DNA of 36,767 nt from an uncultured Clostridia bacterium (GCA_947304495.1 CAMZBG010000009.1:1-36767); one strand, 5' to 3'; positions 9,420-17,987 are shown, counted from the stretch's first letter. Notes: a model not told the origin generated them from the letters alone. Program-made: numbers and translations.

Positions 9420-9448
9420 AACTAATTCGTAATACGATTAGTTTTTTT
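9420..9448 (+). terminator. intrinsic terminator with no upstream gene
   Basis: AACTAAT (9420-9426) pairs with ATTAGTT (9437-9443), and eight T follow. No plus-strand protein gene lies between 8195 and here. Confidence 0.65.
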
Positions 9449-9512
9449 GTTTATAAAAAAATATCCGATTTATAAAAAGTATTTTTTTTTATGATGAAAA
9501 ATCAACAAAGTA

Positions 9513-9521
9513 TGTTATAAT
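9513..9521 (+). promoter_or_regulatory. extended -10 promoter
   Basis: TGTTATAAT is an extended -10 (TGn plus TATAAT) with the same 11-base context TATGTTATAAT as the three downstream cassettes. No clear -35 is seen. Confidence 0.6.
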
Positions 9522-9546
9522 AATTAGTTAAATGAAGGAGGTTTTT

Positions 9547-10365
9547 ATGAAATTCGAAAAAATAGACGGAGTTCAATATATTGTTCTTGAGGAAAATGAT
9601 AAAATTTCTATAACTATACCAGATCAATTAAGGCAAAAACAAATAGAAATTAGAAGTGATGACGAGGGATTAGAGATTTGTGGTAATTCTTCTATTGTCA
9701 GTTCTATTCGTGGAGAAGGAATGCTTGAAAAAGTATATATACCACCAGTTGTATCATCAGAAGAAATTATTAAAAAATGTGATAAATGGCTTGAAATGTT
9801 TAGGCAAGTTCATGATGTATTTAAAAAAAAGGTTTTAACTGATAGATATAGAAGGCAAAATGTATACATGGAATTATCTTTCCCAATCTTTGCTTCATTT
9901 GCTGAAGACAATGTTAAAGGAAGAGCAATTGATTTAGATTTAAAGCAACATGGTAGAAGTATTAGCGAAGGCGTGACTATTTCAATTGATGAAGCAAATG
10001 ATGATGTATATGCATATTTATTTGCCAATGTTTTAGATTATTATGTATCGCAAAATCTTAGAGGTCAACAAATTGATTTAATGGATTTTAACAACATTTT
10101 ATATTCTAACGTAGTGAATGAAAGATGTACACCAGTTCCAATGTTTGCAGGGTTAAGTTCATTAACTGAATCATCAGAATACTGGAATATAGTTACTAAT
10201 ATATTAATTAATCATAATCTTGGTGAATCATCAGAACAACTAATTGCAAATTTAAGAAAAAGAATTTCTAATCAACAAATTAGTGATAGAATGGATTCAA
10301 GTATTATACGTTCATCTAATCAATGTGAACATATTTTGGAAAGAATAAATTCTGATAAAAAGTAG
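9547..10365 (+). CDS. unknown soluble protein, 272 aa
   Basis: I do not recognise this protein. It begins with a strand-rich segment (about 1-75), followed by helices (SSEEIIKKCDKWLEMFRQV) and a mixed region, and ends with a hydrophilic helix. It has no membrane segment. The start is ATG 9547, because AAGGAGG at 9535-9541 is perfectly spaced for it, while the ATG at 9532 sits immediately before that site. It has its own extended -10 promoter. Its stop codon lies inside the first terminator-promoter cassette. Confidence 0.75.
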   Translation: MKFEKIDGVQYIVLEENDKISITIPDQLRQKQIEIRSDDEGLEICGNSSIVSSIRGEGMLEKVYIPPVVSSEEIIKKCDKWLEMFRQVHDVFKKKVLTDRYRRQNVYMELSFPIFASFAEDNVKGRAIDLDLKQHGRSISEGVTISIDEANDDVYAYLFANVLDYYVSQNLRGQQIDLMDFNNILYSNVVNERCTPVPMFAGLSSLTESSEYWNIVTNILINHNLGESSEQLIANLRKRISNQQISDRMDSSIIRSSNQCEHILERINSDKK

Positions 10366-10405
10366 TGAATAACTGCTTTTTTTATTAATTAAAATATGTT
10401 ATAAT
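10357..10405 (+). repeat. terminator-promoter cassette, copy 1
   Basis: This 49-nt unit is identical to 11160-11208. It contains hairpin AGTAGT/ACTGCT (one U-G pair), a seven-T tract, a short AT linker and the extended -10 TGTTATAAT (10397-10405). It ends one transcript and starts the next within 49 nt. Here the upstream gene stops at the TAG inside AGTAG. Confidence 0.9.
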
Positions 10406-10429
10406 GTAATTGTAGGAGGTTATATTTTT

Positions 10430-10927
10430 ATGACTGAAGAAGAGAAAAAACAAAAAGTATACAAAATAAAACAAATTGAAAAATATGAAGAATTAAAAGA
10501 ATCTGAACAAAAGGTGGTTGACAATACTTTTTTGCTTACATGGGCTAGTTTAGTTTCTGGGGTATTAATTTTAATTAACGCTCCTGGACATAAATTTGTA
10601 CAATCTTTAGTTATTGTGCTGCTTGGTATTTTAGAATTAGGTATTATACATTCAGCCGTATTTTATGGCTTTATTAGGGCTTTTGTCAAAAAAACTGTTT
10701 TAGAAAGTCAAATTGAAGAATTGTATCATGAACTAGGATTTGATGCACTTAATGAAGAAGATAGAGAAAAACAACTTGAAAAATTATATCGTAAACTTGG
10801 AATTACCACAGAAGATGTGGATGAAAGAAAACAACAACTTGAAAAATTATACAATGAGTATTGGGGTCATGATGAAGAGGAAACGGAAGAACAAGAAGAA
10901 GAGAAAACTAGTAGAGGTGTTAAATAA
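10430..10927 (+). CDS. membrane protein with two spans and a charged coiled-coil tail
   Basis: The 165-aa protein is unrecognised. A charged N-terminus (1-30) precedes two membrane segments (about 33-53 and 60-85). A cytoplasmic tail follows in which a motif recurs: EKQLEKLYRKLGI and KQQLEKLYNEYWG, preceded by IEELYHELGF. These are three heptad-like copies and a likely coiled coil. It ends in an acidic EEE/KTS stretch. The start follows TAGGAGG. Its stop codon overlaps the start of the next gene (TAATG), so translation is coupled. Confidence 0.78.
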   Translation: MTEEEKKQKVYKIKQIEKYEELKESEQKVVDNTFLLTWASLVSGVLILINAPGHKFVQSLVIVLLGILELGIIHSAVFYGFIRAFVKKTVLESQIEELYHELGFDALNEEDREKQLEKLYRKLGITTEDVDERKQQLEKLYNEYWGHDEEETEEQEEEKTSRGVK

Positions 10928-11175
10928 TGAATATTAATATTAAAGATGTATTAACATTAAGTGATGATAATAGATATGTTGTTGCTAGTAAAGCAAAATA
11001 TGAAAATAAAGAATACTTGTATTTAATAGATATTAAAAATAATGAAAATATTAAATTCTGTTATTTAAATGGCGATGAAGTAGTTGAAAGTGATGATAAA
11101 GAATTAAATACAAAACTTATTCCTCTGTTTTATGATAAAATAAAACCATTATTTATTGAAAAAAGTAGTGAATAA
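10927..11175 (+). CDS. small strand-rich protein, 82 aa
   Basis: The pattern DVLTLSDDNRYVVASKAKYENKEYLYLIDI resembles small strand-rich proteins of the DUF1292/YrzB kind common in Bacillota, whose function is unknown. Assignment to that family is tentative. It is translated from an ATG overlapping the previous stop by one base, so it probably works with the coiled-coil membrane protein. Its last codons (KSSE, stop) are supplied by cassette copy 2. Confidence 0.72.
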   Translation: MNINIKDVLTLSDDNRYVVASKAKYENKEYLYLIDIKNNENIKFCYLNGDEVVESDDKELNTKLIPLFYDKIKPLFIEKSSE

Positions 11176-11208
11176 CTGCTTTTTTTATTAATTAAAATAT
11201 GTTATAAT
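11160..11208 (+). repeat. terminator-promoter cassette, copy 2
   Basis: This unit is identical over 49 nt to copy 1, but the upstream reading frame enters it in a different phase, so the coding part reads KSSE-stop instead of K-stop. The extended -10 is at 11200-11208. Confidence 0.9.
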
Positions 11209-11230
11209 ACAAAGTCATAGGGAGGAACTT

Positions 11231-12367
11231 ATGGAGAAGTTAGATTATGATACTCAACTAGAAGCTGTTGGACTAGTCCTTGAGGAAATGCGTAAATTAG
11301 AAGAACACTTTGAGAGTGAAAATGTTTCGTGGCAGGAAGAATATTATGATGCTTATTGTCTACCATTACATTACGAAATTGGCGAAGCTGATGTGCGTGA
11401 TATGCAAGCAAAATATGGAGATACATATAAACTATCAAATGCTTTTTATTTTGCTAATACGATTAGTGTGCCACTTGCTAGAAAAATATTAATTGGTAAT
11501 AATACATTGACTGGTGAATATGATAAGGAATTTAGAGTCGATTTTGGTAGGATTGAGTGGCCTATTATTTCAAAAAAAATGAAAAGACGTTTTTCATTTA
11601 ATTGTGATGGGACAATTAAGCTTTCCAAAACACCTAAATCAAACTATAAATTTCCAAGGGAGATTTTTTATGATACATCTTATAATGTACTATCGGATAA
11701 TTTTGATGTATCAATTGGTTTTTCTACATTAATTGATGCTTCAAACAGTGAATATCAATATTCGCGTATTGAATTATCACTAAAAGATAATATATTATTT
11801 GAAAGATTTAATGCTCTTGAAATACAGAGAAATTTAACTACTGGGATAGTGACAATTAAGCCTGTAATGGAATATGGCAGTAAAAATGGTGTTTCGATGT
11901 CAGTTGAAATTGTATTAAATTCAGAGGGTACGCTTAAAAACGCAGCGATTGTAATTAAAAAGAAGAACAAAAGAGGTAAAGTTTGTAGGACATATAGGTT
12001 CGATATAAGTAGTAAAAAAGGTTTAAGAATATCTTTTGCTGATAATCCTGAATTGCAAAAAGAAGTCAGTGAATTATTACCAATAATATTTGATGATGTT
12101 CAAGGAGAAGATTTGAAAGTTTTTGTAGATCCAACATTAAACGATATAATACCTGGTGAGAAGATTGAAGTTCCTGATGTTAAAAATAAGATAGATCAAA
12201 TAGAAAATAGTATATTGAATGAAGTTAAGGGCATTAAAGGAGAATTATTATTATCTGGTTTAATCGATAGAATTGATAATTGTTTAGAAAAAGTAGATAA
12301 GAGTCGTGGAATTTCAAAAAAGAGTAGTAAGCGAAGAACTATTAGTGATGAAAGAAGTAGTGAATAA
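11231..12367 (+). CDS. unknown soluble protein, 378 aa
   Basis: I do not recognise this protein. The first ~90 residues are mainly helical (DYDTQLEAVGLVLEEMRKLEEHFE), about 90-270 is strand-rich with alternating hydrophobic residues (VSIGFSTLIDASNSEYQYSRIELSL), and the C-terminal 80 residues are helical with a basic end. No signal peptide or membrane segment is visible. The start follows a GGGAGGAA ribosome site 23 nt after cassette copy 2. It ends SSE-stop inside copy 3. Confidence 0.75.
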   Translation: MEKLDYDTQLEAVGLVLEEMRKLEEHFESENVSWQEEYYDAYCLPLHYEIGEADVRDMQAKYGDTYKLSNAFYFANTISVPLARKILIGNNTLTGEYDKEFRVDFGRIEWPIISKKMKRRFSFNCDGTIKLSKTPKSNYKFPREIFYDTSYNVLSDNFDVSIGFSTLIDASNSEYQYSRIELSLKDNILFERFNALEIQRNLTTGIVTIKPVMEYGSKNGVSMSVEIVLNSEGTLKNAAIVIKKKNKRGKVCRTYRFDISSKKGLRISFADNPELQKEVSELLPIIFDDVQGEDLKVFVDPTLNDIIPGEKIEVPDVKNKIDQIENSILNEVKGIKGELLLSGLIDRIDNCLEKVDKSRGISKKSSKRRTISDERSSE

Positions 12368-12397
12368 CTGCTTTTTTTTATTAAACTATGTTATAAT
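12355..12397 (+). repeat. terminator-promoter cassette, copy 3
   Basis: A slightly diverged version of copies 1 and 2: the same AGTAGT/ACTGCT hairpin, an eight-T tract, a shorter linker, and the extended -10 TGTTATAAT (12389-12397). It starts the Nudix gene transcript. Confidence 0.88.
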
Positions 12398-12418
12398 GAG
12401 TTTAGTAAGGAGGAATAT

Positions 12419-12844
12419 ATGAAACCAGGAGTAGGCGTTGGAGTAATGATATTAAAAGATAATAAAATATTGTTGGGGTTGAGAAATCCTGATAAAGTAA
12501 AGGCTAGTAGTGAGTTGCAAGGACAAGGAACATGGACTATGCCAGGAGGTAAGGTTGAATTCATGGAGAAGCTTGTCGATGCAGCTAAGCGTGAATTAGA
12601 GGAAGAAACTAGTTTAAAAGCAACTAAATTAGAACTTTTGTGTATTTCAGATGATATGACCGATACAGCACATTATGTAACGGTAGGTTTTGTCGTTAGT
12701 GAATATACTGGTGAAGTAAAAGTAATGGAACCAGAAACAATACTTGAATGGAAATGGTTTGATTTAGACAACTTACCTGAAAATTTATATAAACCTAGTC
12801 AGAAATGTATTCAAAAGTATAAGAATGGTATTATTTATGAATAA
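12419..12844 (+). CDS. Nudix hydrolase (NUDT15/MutT-like)
   Basis: This 141-aa pyrophosphohydrolase acts on a nucleoside-diphosphate-linked substrate. The Nudix box is clear: G44, E50, R58-E59, E62-E63, followed by T64-S65-L66. The glycine usual at position 65 is serine; the catalytic glutamates are intact. GVGVGVMILKDNKILLGLR and the insert before GTWTMPGG resemble the NUDT15/MTH2-like subgroup, suggesting nucleotide clean-up, but the substrate cannot be read from the sequence. It has an AAGGAGGA ribosome site and a promoter in cassette copy 3. A terminator lies 71 nt downstream. Confidence 0.9.
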   Translation: MKPGVGVGVMILKDNKILLGLRNPDKVKASSELQGQGTWTMPGGKVEFMEKLVDAAKRELEEETSLKATKLELLCISDDMTDTAHYVTVGFVVSEYTGEVKVMEPETILEWKWFDLDNLPENLYKPSQKCIQKYKNGIIYE

Positions 12845-12914
12845 AAATGTAAATTAAGCGTATACATATTGTTGGCTAAATCCTTTAATTATATGGATAT
12901 ATGTAACGTATATG

Positions 12915-12945
12915 GCAAATTACTTATTGAGTAATTTGCTTTTTT
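12915..12945 (+). terminator. intrinsic terminator after the Nudix gene
   Basis: A perfect 10-bp stem, GCAAATTACT (12915-12924) with AGTAATTTGC (12930-12939), is followed by a T tract. Upstream, 12857-12910 can form another bulged stem (CGTATACATAT with ATATGTAACG) around an ATCC/GGAT hairpin. Confidence 0.85.
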
Positions 12946-12997
12946 CTTTCTTTTTTTGATAAAATATGCTATTATTATGATAGAAAGGTAGGAGTTT

Positions 12998-14749
12998 ATG
13001 AATAAGAACATAAATAAGGTAATTAAAAGATTACCAAAGAAGATTGTGGCTTTTACAATGGTTTTAGCAATGGTATTTACTTATTTCTTGCCATTAACTG
13101 AAGTATTAGCTAACAATACTTATGGTGAAGGTGATTATTCAATTAATTTAGATATAACGAATGAGTTAGGTTTCACCATAAACAGTGTAACTATCAATAG
13201 TTCTCCTTGGACTACACACTTGGATGAATATCATTCTGATAATAACCAGTTTCATATTATAGTTAATGTTTCTGGCAATGAATCGACAGGTGATAAGATT
13301 CCTAAATTTTATTGGGGAGGAAATTGGAACGGTGAAGATGGTACAGTTACAAGTAGCCGTCATACTGAAGAAGGTGGATACGAATTTGCGGTTGATGTAA
13401 CAATTAACGGTTCAACTAAATTCGTAGGTTTAACGCTTGGAGAACAAGGTGAAGAAGCAGGACCAGAACCAGGAGAAGGATACTTCGATGGTAAAGCATA
13501 TGTATTATGGTCTTGTGGTAATGGTGTATGCTATCATTATTTTGACAATATACCAGATTTTAATGATGGAAATAGTACGTTATATAAGGATACAACAGTT
13601 ACTGCTGATAATAAACCTGGGGCAACATTTGATGTTCATGCAGACTATATTGGATGGTATTTAGCTTCAGAATTTAATGATTGGCAAGAATTGTATGAAC
13701 TTGTAACAGGTGAAGAAGTTGATTGGAATACCTTAGATCCAGAATTAATATTAGGTGAACCTAATCAACACATTGGTGAATTAGAAAATGCCGCAGTAAG
13801 TAGTAATGCTTGTACAAGGCCTGAAAATAATTCTCCTAGAGAAGAGAGAGAAGCTTTTGAAAGATGTATCAATAGATATGCGGCAGAACATAACCACGAG
13901 ATATGGACACATAAATTGCAACCTGTTGGAGAACCAACAGCCAATAATGCATATGTATCTTATGGCGATAGAAATTTTAAAGTAGTTATCTATAATAGCG
14001 AATATAAGGGTATTGCAATGGGTGATTTATCTGAATTAAGTTATTATCCATCTCATTGGACTGATCCATTTATAAAAAGAGATCATTTTGATCTTTCAGG
14101 AACTACTAGAAATAAACCAGCATTATTAGATTCAATATTACTTGAAAGTACAGTAGTGATTAAAGAATTAAATTATAATTCATTTAAGATTGCTTCAATT
14201 GAAGCGTTGGATGTTCCAGATACAGCTGTTGCAATTAATAAGGTAAACGGCGAATTTAGATTAGTATTTTCATCTAATTTCTATGATAATGTAACATTCA
14301 AAGTTACCGATACCAATGGTGAAGTATCTTATATGTTAATTAAAAGATATACCATAGATGGTTGGATTAGACATGATGGAGATAGAGCAATATTGACAGC
14401 TGATTTCTATTTTGATAATGAAAAATCTTATCACGATTTTGAGCTTACAGCTAAAATAGTCCATAAAAATGGAACAACAAGAAATGTTAGATTAACGGCT
14501 GTAAATAGGATTGATGATGGATTAGGCAATATAACGAATGACTATGAGGTTGATGAAGCAACCCGTGGTGGTAAAGGACTTAAGAAAGCAGTATTTGAAG
14601 TTAATCTAGATGATGGTGAAGAAGAAACAATTCAAGATATTTATTTGAATGCTGAATATGAAGGAAGTACAGAATCAAATTATGCTGGGGCATATGTTGG
14701 TTCTGGCGAAGGTGTCCTTGCCAATATTTATCATGGGGAGGGCGAATAA
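12998..14749 (+). CDS. large secreted surface protein
   Basis: The 583-aa protein has a classic Gram-positive signal peptide: basic MNKNINKVIKRLPKK, a hydrophobic core (16-33) and likely cleavage after VLA (38). The mature part is strand-rich and acidic, with no anchor motif at the C-terminus. A proline/glycine/glutamate linker (EEAGPEPGEG, about 151-160) precedes a segment with CGNGVC, and two further cysteines follow, so two disulfides are possible outside the cell. I know no family for it. The start follows a TAGGAG site, with an extended -10 TGCTATTAT near 12967. The next surface gene begins one base after its stop, so the two products probably act together. Confidence 0.82.
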   Translation: MNKNINKVIKRLPKKIVAFTMVLAMVFTYFLPLTEVLANNTYGEGDYSINLDITNELGFTINSVTINSSPWTTHLDEYHSDNNQFHIIVNVSGNESTGDKIPKFYWGGNWNGEDGTVTSSRHTEEGGYEFAVDVTINGSTKFVGLTLGEQGEEAGPEPGEGYFDGKAYVLWSCGNGVCYHYFDNIPDFNDGNSTLYKDTTVTADNKPGATFDVHADYIGWYLASEFNDWQELYELVTGEEVDWNTLDPELILGEPNQHIGELENAAVSSNACTRPENNSPREEREAFERCINRYAAEHNHEIWTHKLQPVGEPTANNAYVSYGDRNFKVVIYNSEYKGIAMGDLSELSYYPSHWTDPFIKRDHFDLSGTTRNKPALLDSILLESTVVIKELNYNSFKIASIEALDVPDTAVAINKVNGEFRLVFSSNFYDNVTFKVTDTNGEVSYMLIKRYTIDGWIRHDGDRAILTADFYFDNEKSYHDFELTAKIVHKNGTTRNVRLTAVNRIDDGLGNITNDYEVDEATRGGKGLKKAVFEVNLDDGEEETIQDIYLNAEYEGSTESNYAGAYVGSGEGVLANIYHGEGE

Positions 14750-14750
14750 T

Positions 14751-16076
14751 ATGAAGAAAAATTATTTATATGTTTTAGCTTTATTATTATTGATACCTTT
14801 TAGTGTATATGCGGCAGTAAATGCTAATGTAGTAACTTTAAATGCTACAGTTGATGGAAATGTAATTGGCTTTGAAGGTACAACTGAAGGTGGTTCAACC
14901 GCAGTTATGTGTAAGCTATATGATTCAGAAAATGAAATAATTACTATGTTGTCATTGGCTGTTAACGAAAATGAATTTAATGGCATTTTTCCAGTAACAG
15001 AGAATGGTACATATAAAATAACTTGTGCTAACTATGAAGGCGGAACTATAGTTAGTAAAAGTGTTACCGTAGCTGCTGATGTAGAAGAACATACAGTAAC
15101 ATTTAATACTGATGGTGGAAGCAATGTAGCAGATCAAAAAGTGGAAAATGGATTAAAAGCAACAAGACCGGAAGCTCCTACTAAAGACGGATATGACTTT
15201 GATGATTGGTATGAAGATGCTACATTTACTACTTTATTTGATTTTAATGAACCAATAACTGAAGATGTAACTATTTATGCAAAATGGAATGAGAAACCTG
15301 TTGAAAAGATTACGGTCTCATTTAATACAAATGGTGGTAATGAAATAGAACCAATAGAAATAGAAGTAAATGAAAAAATTCAACCACCAGAAGTGCCTAC
15401 TAAAGAAGGATATACTTTTGATGATTGGTATGAAGATGCCACGTTTACGACAAGGTTTGATTTCGATGCACCTATTACTGAGAATATAATATTATATGCT
15501 AATTGGATAGATAATTTAGCTAATTATACAGTATCTGATGATAATGGAAATTTAGTTGTATTCAAAGATGAACCTGAACATGAATTCCATCTTAATATTT
15601 TTGACTTTTCTTCATTAACAGATGAAGAATTAGAAGAACTAGAAATAAGTAGAGAAGAATATGATCAAGTATTTGATATAATCATAGATGCAACTAAAGA
15701 TAAAGGTGATTTATTAGCATTTTATGAAATTATTGTAACTGATGAAAATGATTCAGAATTGACTGAAACTCTTGGTGGAAATATTAAAATCAAGATTAAA
15801 TTAACTGAAGAAATGAAAAAATATAACAAATTTAGATTGATATATTTTAAAGATGATTTTACTACTGAAAAGCCTATAGAATTGAAAGTTGAGGGTGACT
15901 ACTTAGTTGGTGAATTAGAACATTTAAGTAACTATGCGTTAGTAGGTAGTGTTGTCGAAAATTCTTCAAATCCTAAGACAAACGATAATATTAATATATG
16001 GATTGGTATGTTTATTATATCAGCTTTAGGTTTAGCATTTTCAGCTTTTATGAGTTTTAAAAAGAAAAATTATTAA
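14751..16076 (+). CDS. wall-anchored surface protein with two Listeria-Bacteroides repeats
   Basis: The 441-aa protein has a signal peptide (MKKNYLYVLALLLLIPFSVYA, 1-21), a first domain (about 25-110), and two tandem Listeria-Bacteroides (Flg_new type) repeats at 114-179 and 187-252. Both repeats contain FDDWYEDATFTT and end in AKW/ANW. A further domain leads to the sorting signal NPKTN (407-411), a hydrophobic span and a KKKNY tail, consistent with sortase attachment. ATG 14751 is chosen over an upstream in-frame ATG because GGGGAGGG sits just before it and the signal peptide begins there. It is one base from the preceding secreted-protein gene. The role, perhaps adhesion, is inference. Confidence 0.9.
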   Translation: MKKNYLYVLALLLLIPFSVYAAVNANVVTLNATVDGNVIGFEGTTEGGSTAVMCKLYDSENEIITMLSLAVNENEFNGIFPVTENGTYKITCANYEGGTIVSKSVTVAADVEEHTVTFNTDGGSNVADQKVENGLKATRPEAPTKDGYDFDDWYEDATFTTLFDFNEPITEDVTIYAKWNEKPVEKITVSFNTNGGNEIEPIEIEVNEKIQPPEVPTKEGYTFDDWYEDATFTTRFDFDAPITENIILYANWIDNLANYTVSDDNGNLVVFKDEPEHEFHLNIFDFSSLTDEELEELEISREEYDQVFDIIIDATKDKGDLLAFYEIIVTDENDSELTETLGGNIKIKIKLTEEMKKYNKFRLIYFKDDFTTEKPIELKVEGDYLVGELEHLSNYALVGSVVENSSNPKTNDNINIWIGMFIISALGLAFSAFMSFKKKNY

Positions 16077-16092
16077 AATTATAAGGCAATAT

Positions 16093-16443
16093 ATGAAATA
16101 TAGAAGAATAAATAAAAAGAATGTAATATTATGTATAGTATTAATTATTGGAATAATATTAGTAATGTTAGGAATATTTAAAGTAATTAATTCTAAAAAT
16201 AAACTTATTGGTTCATGGACAACAGATGGTGTTACTGTCTACGAATTTAATAAGAATGGGAAAGGAAAATTAATTCTTCCACTAGCAGAGTATGAATTTA
16301 ATTATAAAACTAAAAGCAATAAGCTTTCAATTGATTTTATAAATGATAAGTCTGAAGATTCAGATTATACATACTCATTTAAAATGAAGAAACTTGTACT
16401 AGAGGGAGAAAAAGGAGTATTTATATTTAGTAAAAAAAACTAG
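16093..16443 (+). CDS. small membrane-anchored protein, DUF5640-like
   Basis: The 116-aa protein has one N-terminal membrane segment (about 11-30) and an extracytoplasmic strand-rich domain: LIGSWTTDGVTVYEFNKNG followed by GKGKLILPLAEYEFNY. This is the layout of small lipocalin-like DUF5640/DUF4923-type domains of Bacillota, whose function is unknown. There is no lipobox cysteine, so it is held by the uncleaved helix. The ribosome site is weak (AAGGC). Position suggests it is transcribed with the two surface genes before it and ends at a shared bidirectional terminator. Confidence 0.75.
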   Translation: MKYRRINKKNVILCIVLIIGIILVMLGIFKVINSKNKLIGSWTTDGVTVYEFNKNGKGKLILPLAEYEFNYKTKSNKLSIDFINDKSEDSDYTYSFKMKKLVLEGEKGVFIFSKKN

Positions 16444-16465
16444 TGTAATTTACACTAGTTTTCTA
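16433..16465. terminator. bidirectional intrinsic terminator
   Basis: A perfect 10-bp palindromic stem, ACTAGTGTAA with TTACACTAGT (16439-16459), has T runs on either strand. It ends the surface-protein operon and the convergent membrane-protein gene. Confidence 0.88.
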
Positions 16466-17987
16466 TTTTTACAACATATACTGCCGATCTTAATTTTTTA
16501 AATAGAATAAAATATTCATCTTCGTATATAATTTCATAGTCTTCATCATTAGTTAAAGTTTTAACAAAACCATTTTTATCTTTATTTAAAAGAGCATGGG
16601 TTATATTATAAAATTCAAATTTTTCTTGATAATTTGTTGGCATATATTCAAAATCATCAAATATATCATATTCTAAGCCACTAAATTGTTTAGTATATAA
16701 ATCTGCTCTAGAATCGATAAATACGGGTATATCATTTAAGATAAGATAACTACCATAGTTATATTCATTAAATAATTTTATATTATTTATATCTAAATTT
16801 TCTTTAATATATTTAACGGCATTAACAGGATATGATTTGGGATCAACATAATTTTTCTTTAATTGAAAATTCAATAAGAAGATACATAATAAACTAGCAA
16901 AGACAAAGAAAATAATAGTTACAACCTTTTTTTGAATAAAGTTTAAGATAATGTTATTAATATCTATTTCAAATAAATCTAAGAACATACCGAAGATTCT
17001 TGTAAAACAAATGGTACCAATAACAGCTAATAATGATAAGTGTCTAATTGAAGTTATAGACATAATTATTAAACCACAAATCATAAATAAGTCTCTTATT
17101 TTAGCTTTAGAGAAGAAGGCTAAGAATATAGTTTCAACAGCTATAACAATTGCAAATGGGCTATCTTTCCAAGAAATCATCTGATGTTCTTGAATATATT
17201 TTTGACTATTACCCATCATTGTTTTAATTAAGTATGTATATGGGGTATCACCAAGAGGGGTAATTAAACCAGTTAAGATACTTAGAATCATTATTAGAAA
17301 TAAATATTTAACATTATCATTCTTTTCAATAATAATTTTCTTTTTTAAAAAGTTAATAAATTTATATTCTTTTTTTAATTTAATTTTTTTAAGAATAATA
17401 GCTACGATATATTCAGCTAAATAAGGTAGATATATAATAAAGTAAAATGGCCATACGGCAACGTGGATATTACATATTATTAGAGATATTAGAATTAAAC
17501 CTATAAGGTTTCTTTTTTTACCACTATTTAAGAAACTTTCAATAAAGTATATTTCTAAAACAAAGAGAATAAAAGTAACTAATTGAGCTCTAGCAGTAGC
17601 AAAAGCACTAGCAGTTAGGGCACAGATAAAGGTTCCAAAGGCAGCCATTAAATAGTTTTTAGTCATTTTATAGTTTGTTTTAAAGACTAGAAGTAATAAC
17701 ATAATAAATAAGATAATTGTCGATATATATAATCCTGTAAATCCAGTAAATTTATATATGTAATAGATAAATAAATCATATAACCAATGTGGATATGTAT
17801 AGGCAAGATTAGCATGAATTGAAAAATGATCTAACATATCAATTCCATATTTGATTATTGATTCGCCAATTTTTATGGTATAGAAAGTATCATTCTGAAA
17901 ATTCTTTTTCACCATACCAACGGCAAAAATAATTATCCAGATGATAAAAGCATATTTAAATTTTTGCCATTTTTTATCATTAGTCAT
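16455..17987 (-). CDS. polytopic membrane protein, GT-C glycosyltransferase-like
   Basis: The 510-aa protein has roughly ten membrane spans, followed from about residue 395 by an extracytoplasmic domain. That domain contains LFNEYNYGSYLILNDIPVFIDSRADLY, a pattern shared by large GT-C-like membrane proteins that are annotated as hypothetical or as mannosyltransferase-like. The first loop after span 1 has YTYPHWLYDLFIYY, the region where GT-C enzymes carry acidic residues for a lipid-linked sugar donor. An enzymatic role is therefore possible but unproven. It is on the same strand as the downstream flippase gene (58-nt gap), consistent with a polysaccharide or glycolipid pathway. Confidence 0.7.
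   Translation of the reverse strand: MTNDKKWQKFKYAFIIWIIIFAVGMVKKNFQNDTFYTIKIGESIIKYGIDMLDHFSIHANLAYTYPHWLYDLFIYYIYKFTGFTGLYISTIILFIMLLLLVFKTNYKMTKNYLMAAFGTFICALTASAFATARAQLVTFILFVLEIYFIESFLNSGKKRNLIGLILISLIICNIHVAVWPFYFIIYLPYLAEYIVAIILKKIKLKKEYKFINFLKKKIIIEKNDNVKYLFLIMILSILTGLITPLGDTPYTYLIKTMMGNSQKYIQEHQMISWKDSPFAIVIAVETIFLAFFSKAKIRDLFMICGLIIMSITSIRHLSLLAVIGTICFTRIFGMFLDLFEIDINNIILNFIQKKVVTIIFFVFASLLCIFLLNFQLKKNYVDPKSYPVNAVKYIKENLDINNIKLFNEYNYGSYLILNDIPVFIDSRADLYTKQFSGLEYDIFDDFEYMPTNYQEKFEFYNITHALLNKDKNGFVKTLTNDEDYEIIYEDEYFILFKKLRSAVYVVKIEN

Larger units (their letters stand above)
9207..9546. other. 340-nt gene-free divergent region
   Basis: This stretch separates the minus-strand 271-aa gene from the plus-strand 272-aa gene. 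It holds the promoter for the former, a small hairpin TCCTAA/TTAGGA around 9345-9360, a weak copy of the tRNA-Met 3' flank (9374-9400), a plus-strand terminator (9420-9448) with no protein gene before it, and the extended -10 promoter of the next gene (9513-9521). The orphan terminator leaves room for a short plus-strand RNA, but I found no convincing promoter for one. Confidence 0.5.

Noticed and set aside
12857..12910. Riboswitch for the 583-aa secreted protein
   Set aside because: The bulged stem precedes a terminator, and an extended -10 promoter (TGCTATTAT) lies after it, so it is more likely the 3' end of the Nudix transcript.
14649..14750. Upstream in-frame start for the NPKTN surface protein
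   Set aside because: It overlaps the preceding gene and would bury the signal peptide; ATG 14751 has GGGGAGGG and begins the signal peptide.
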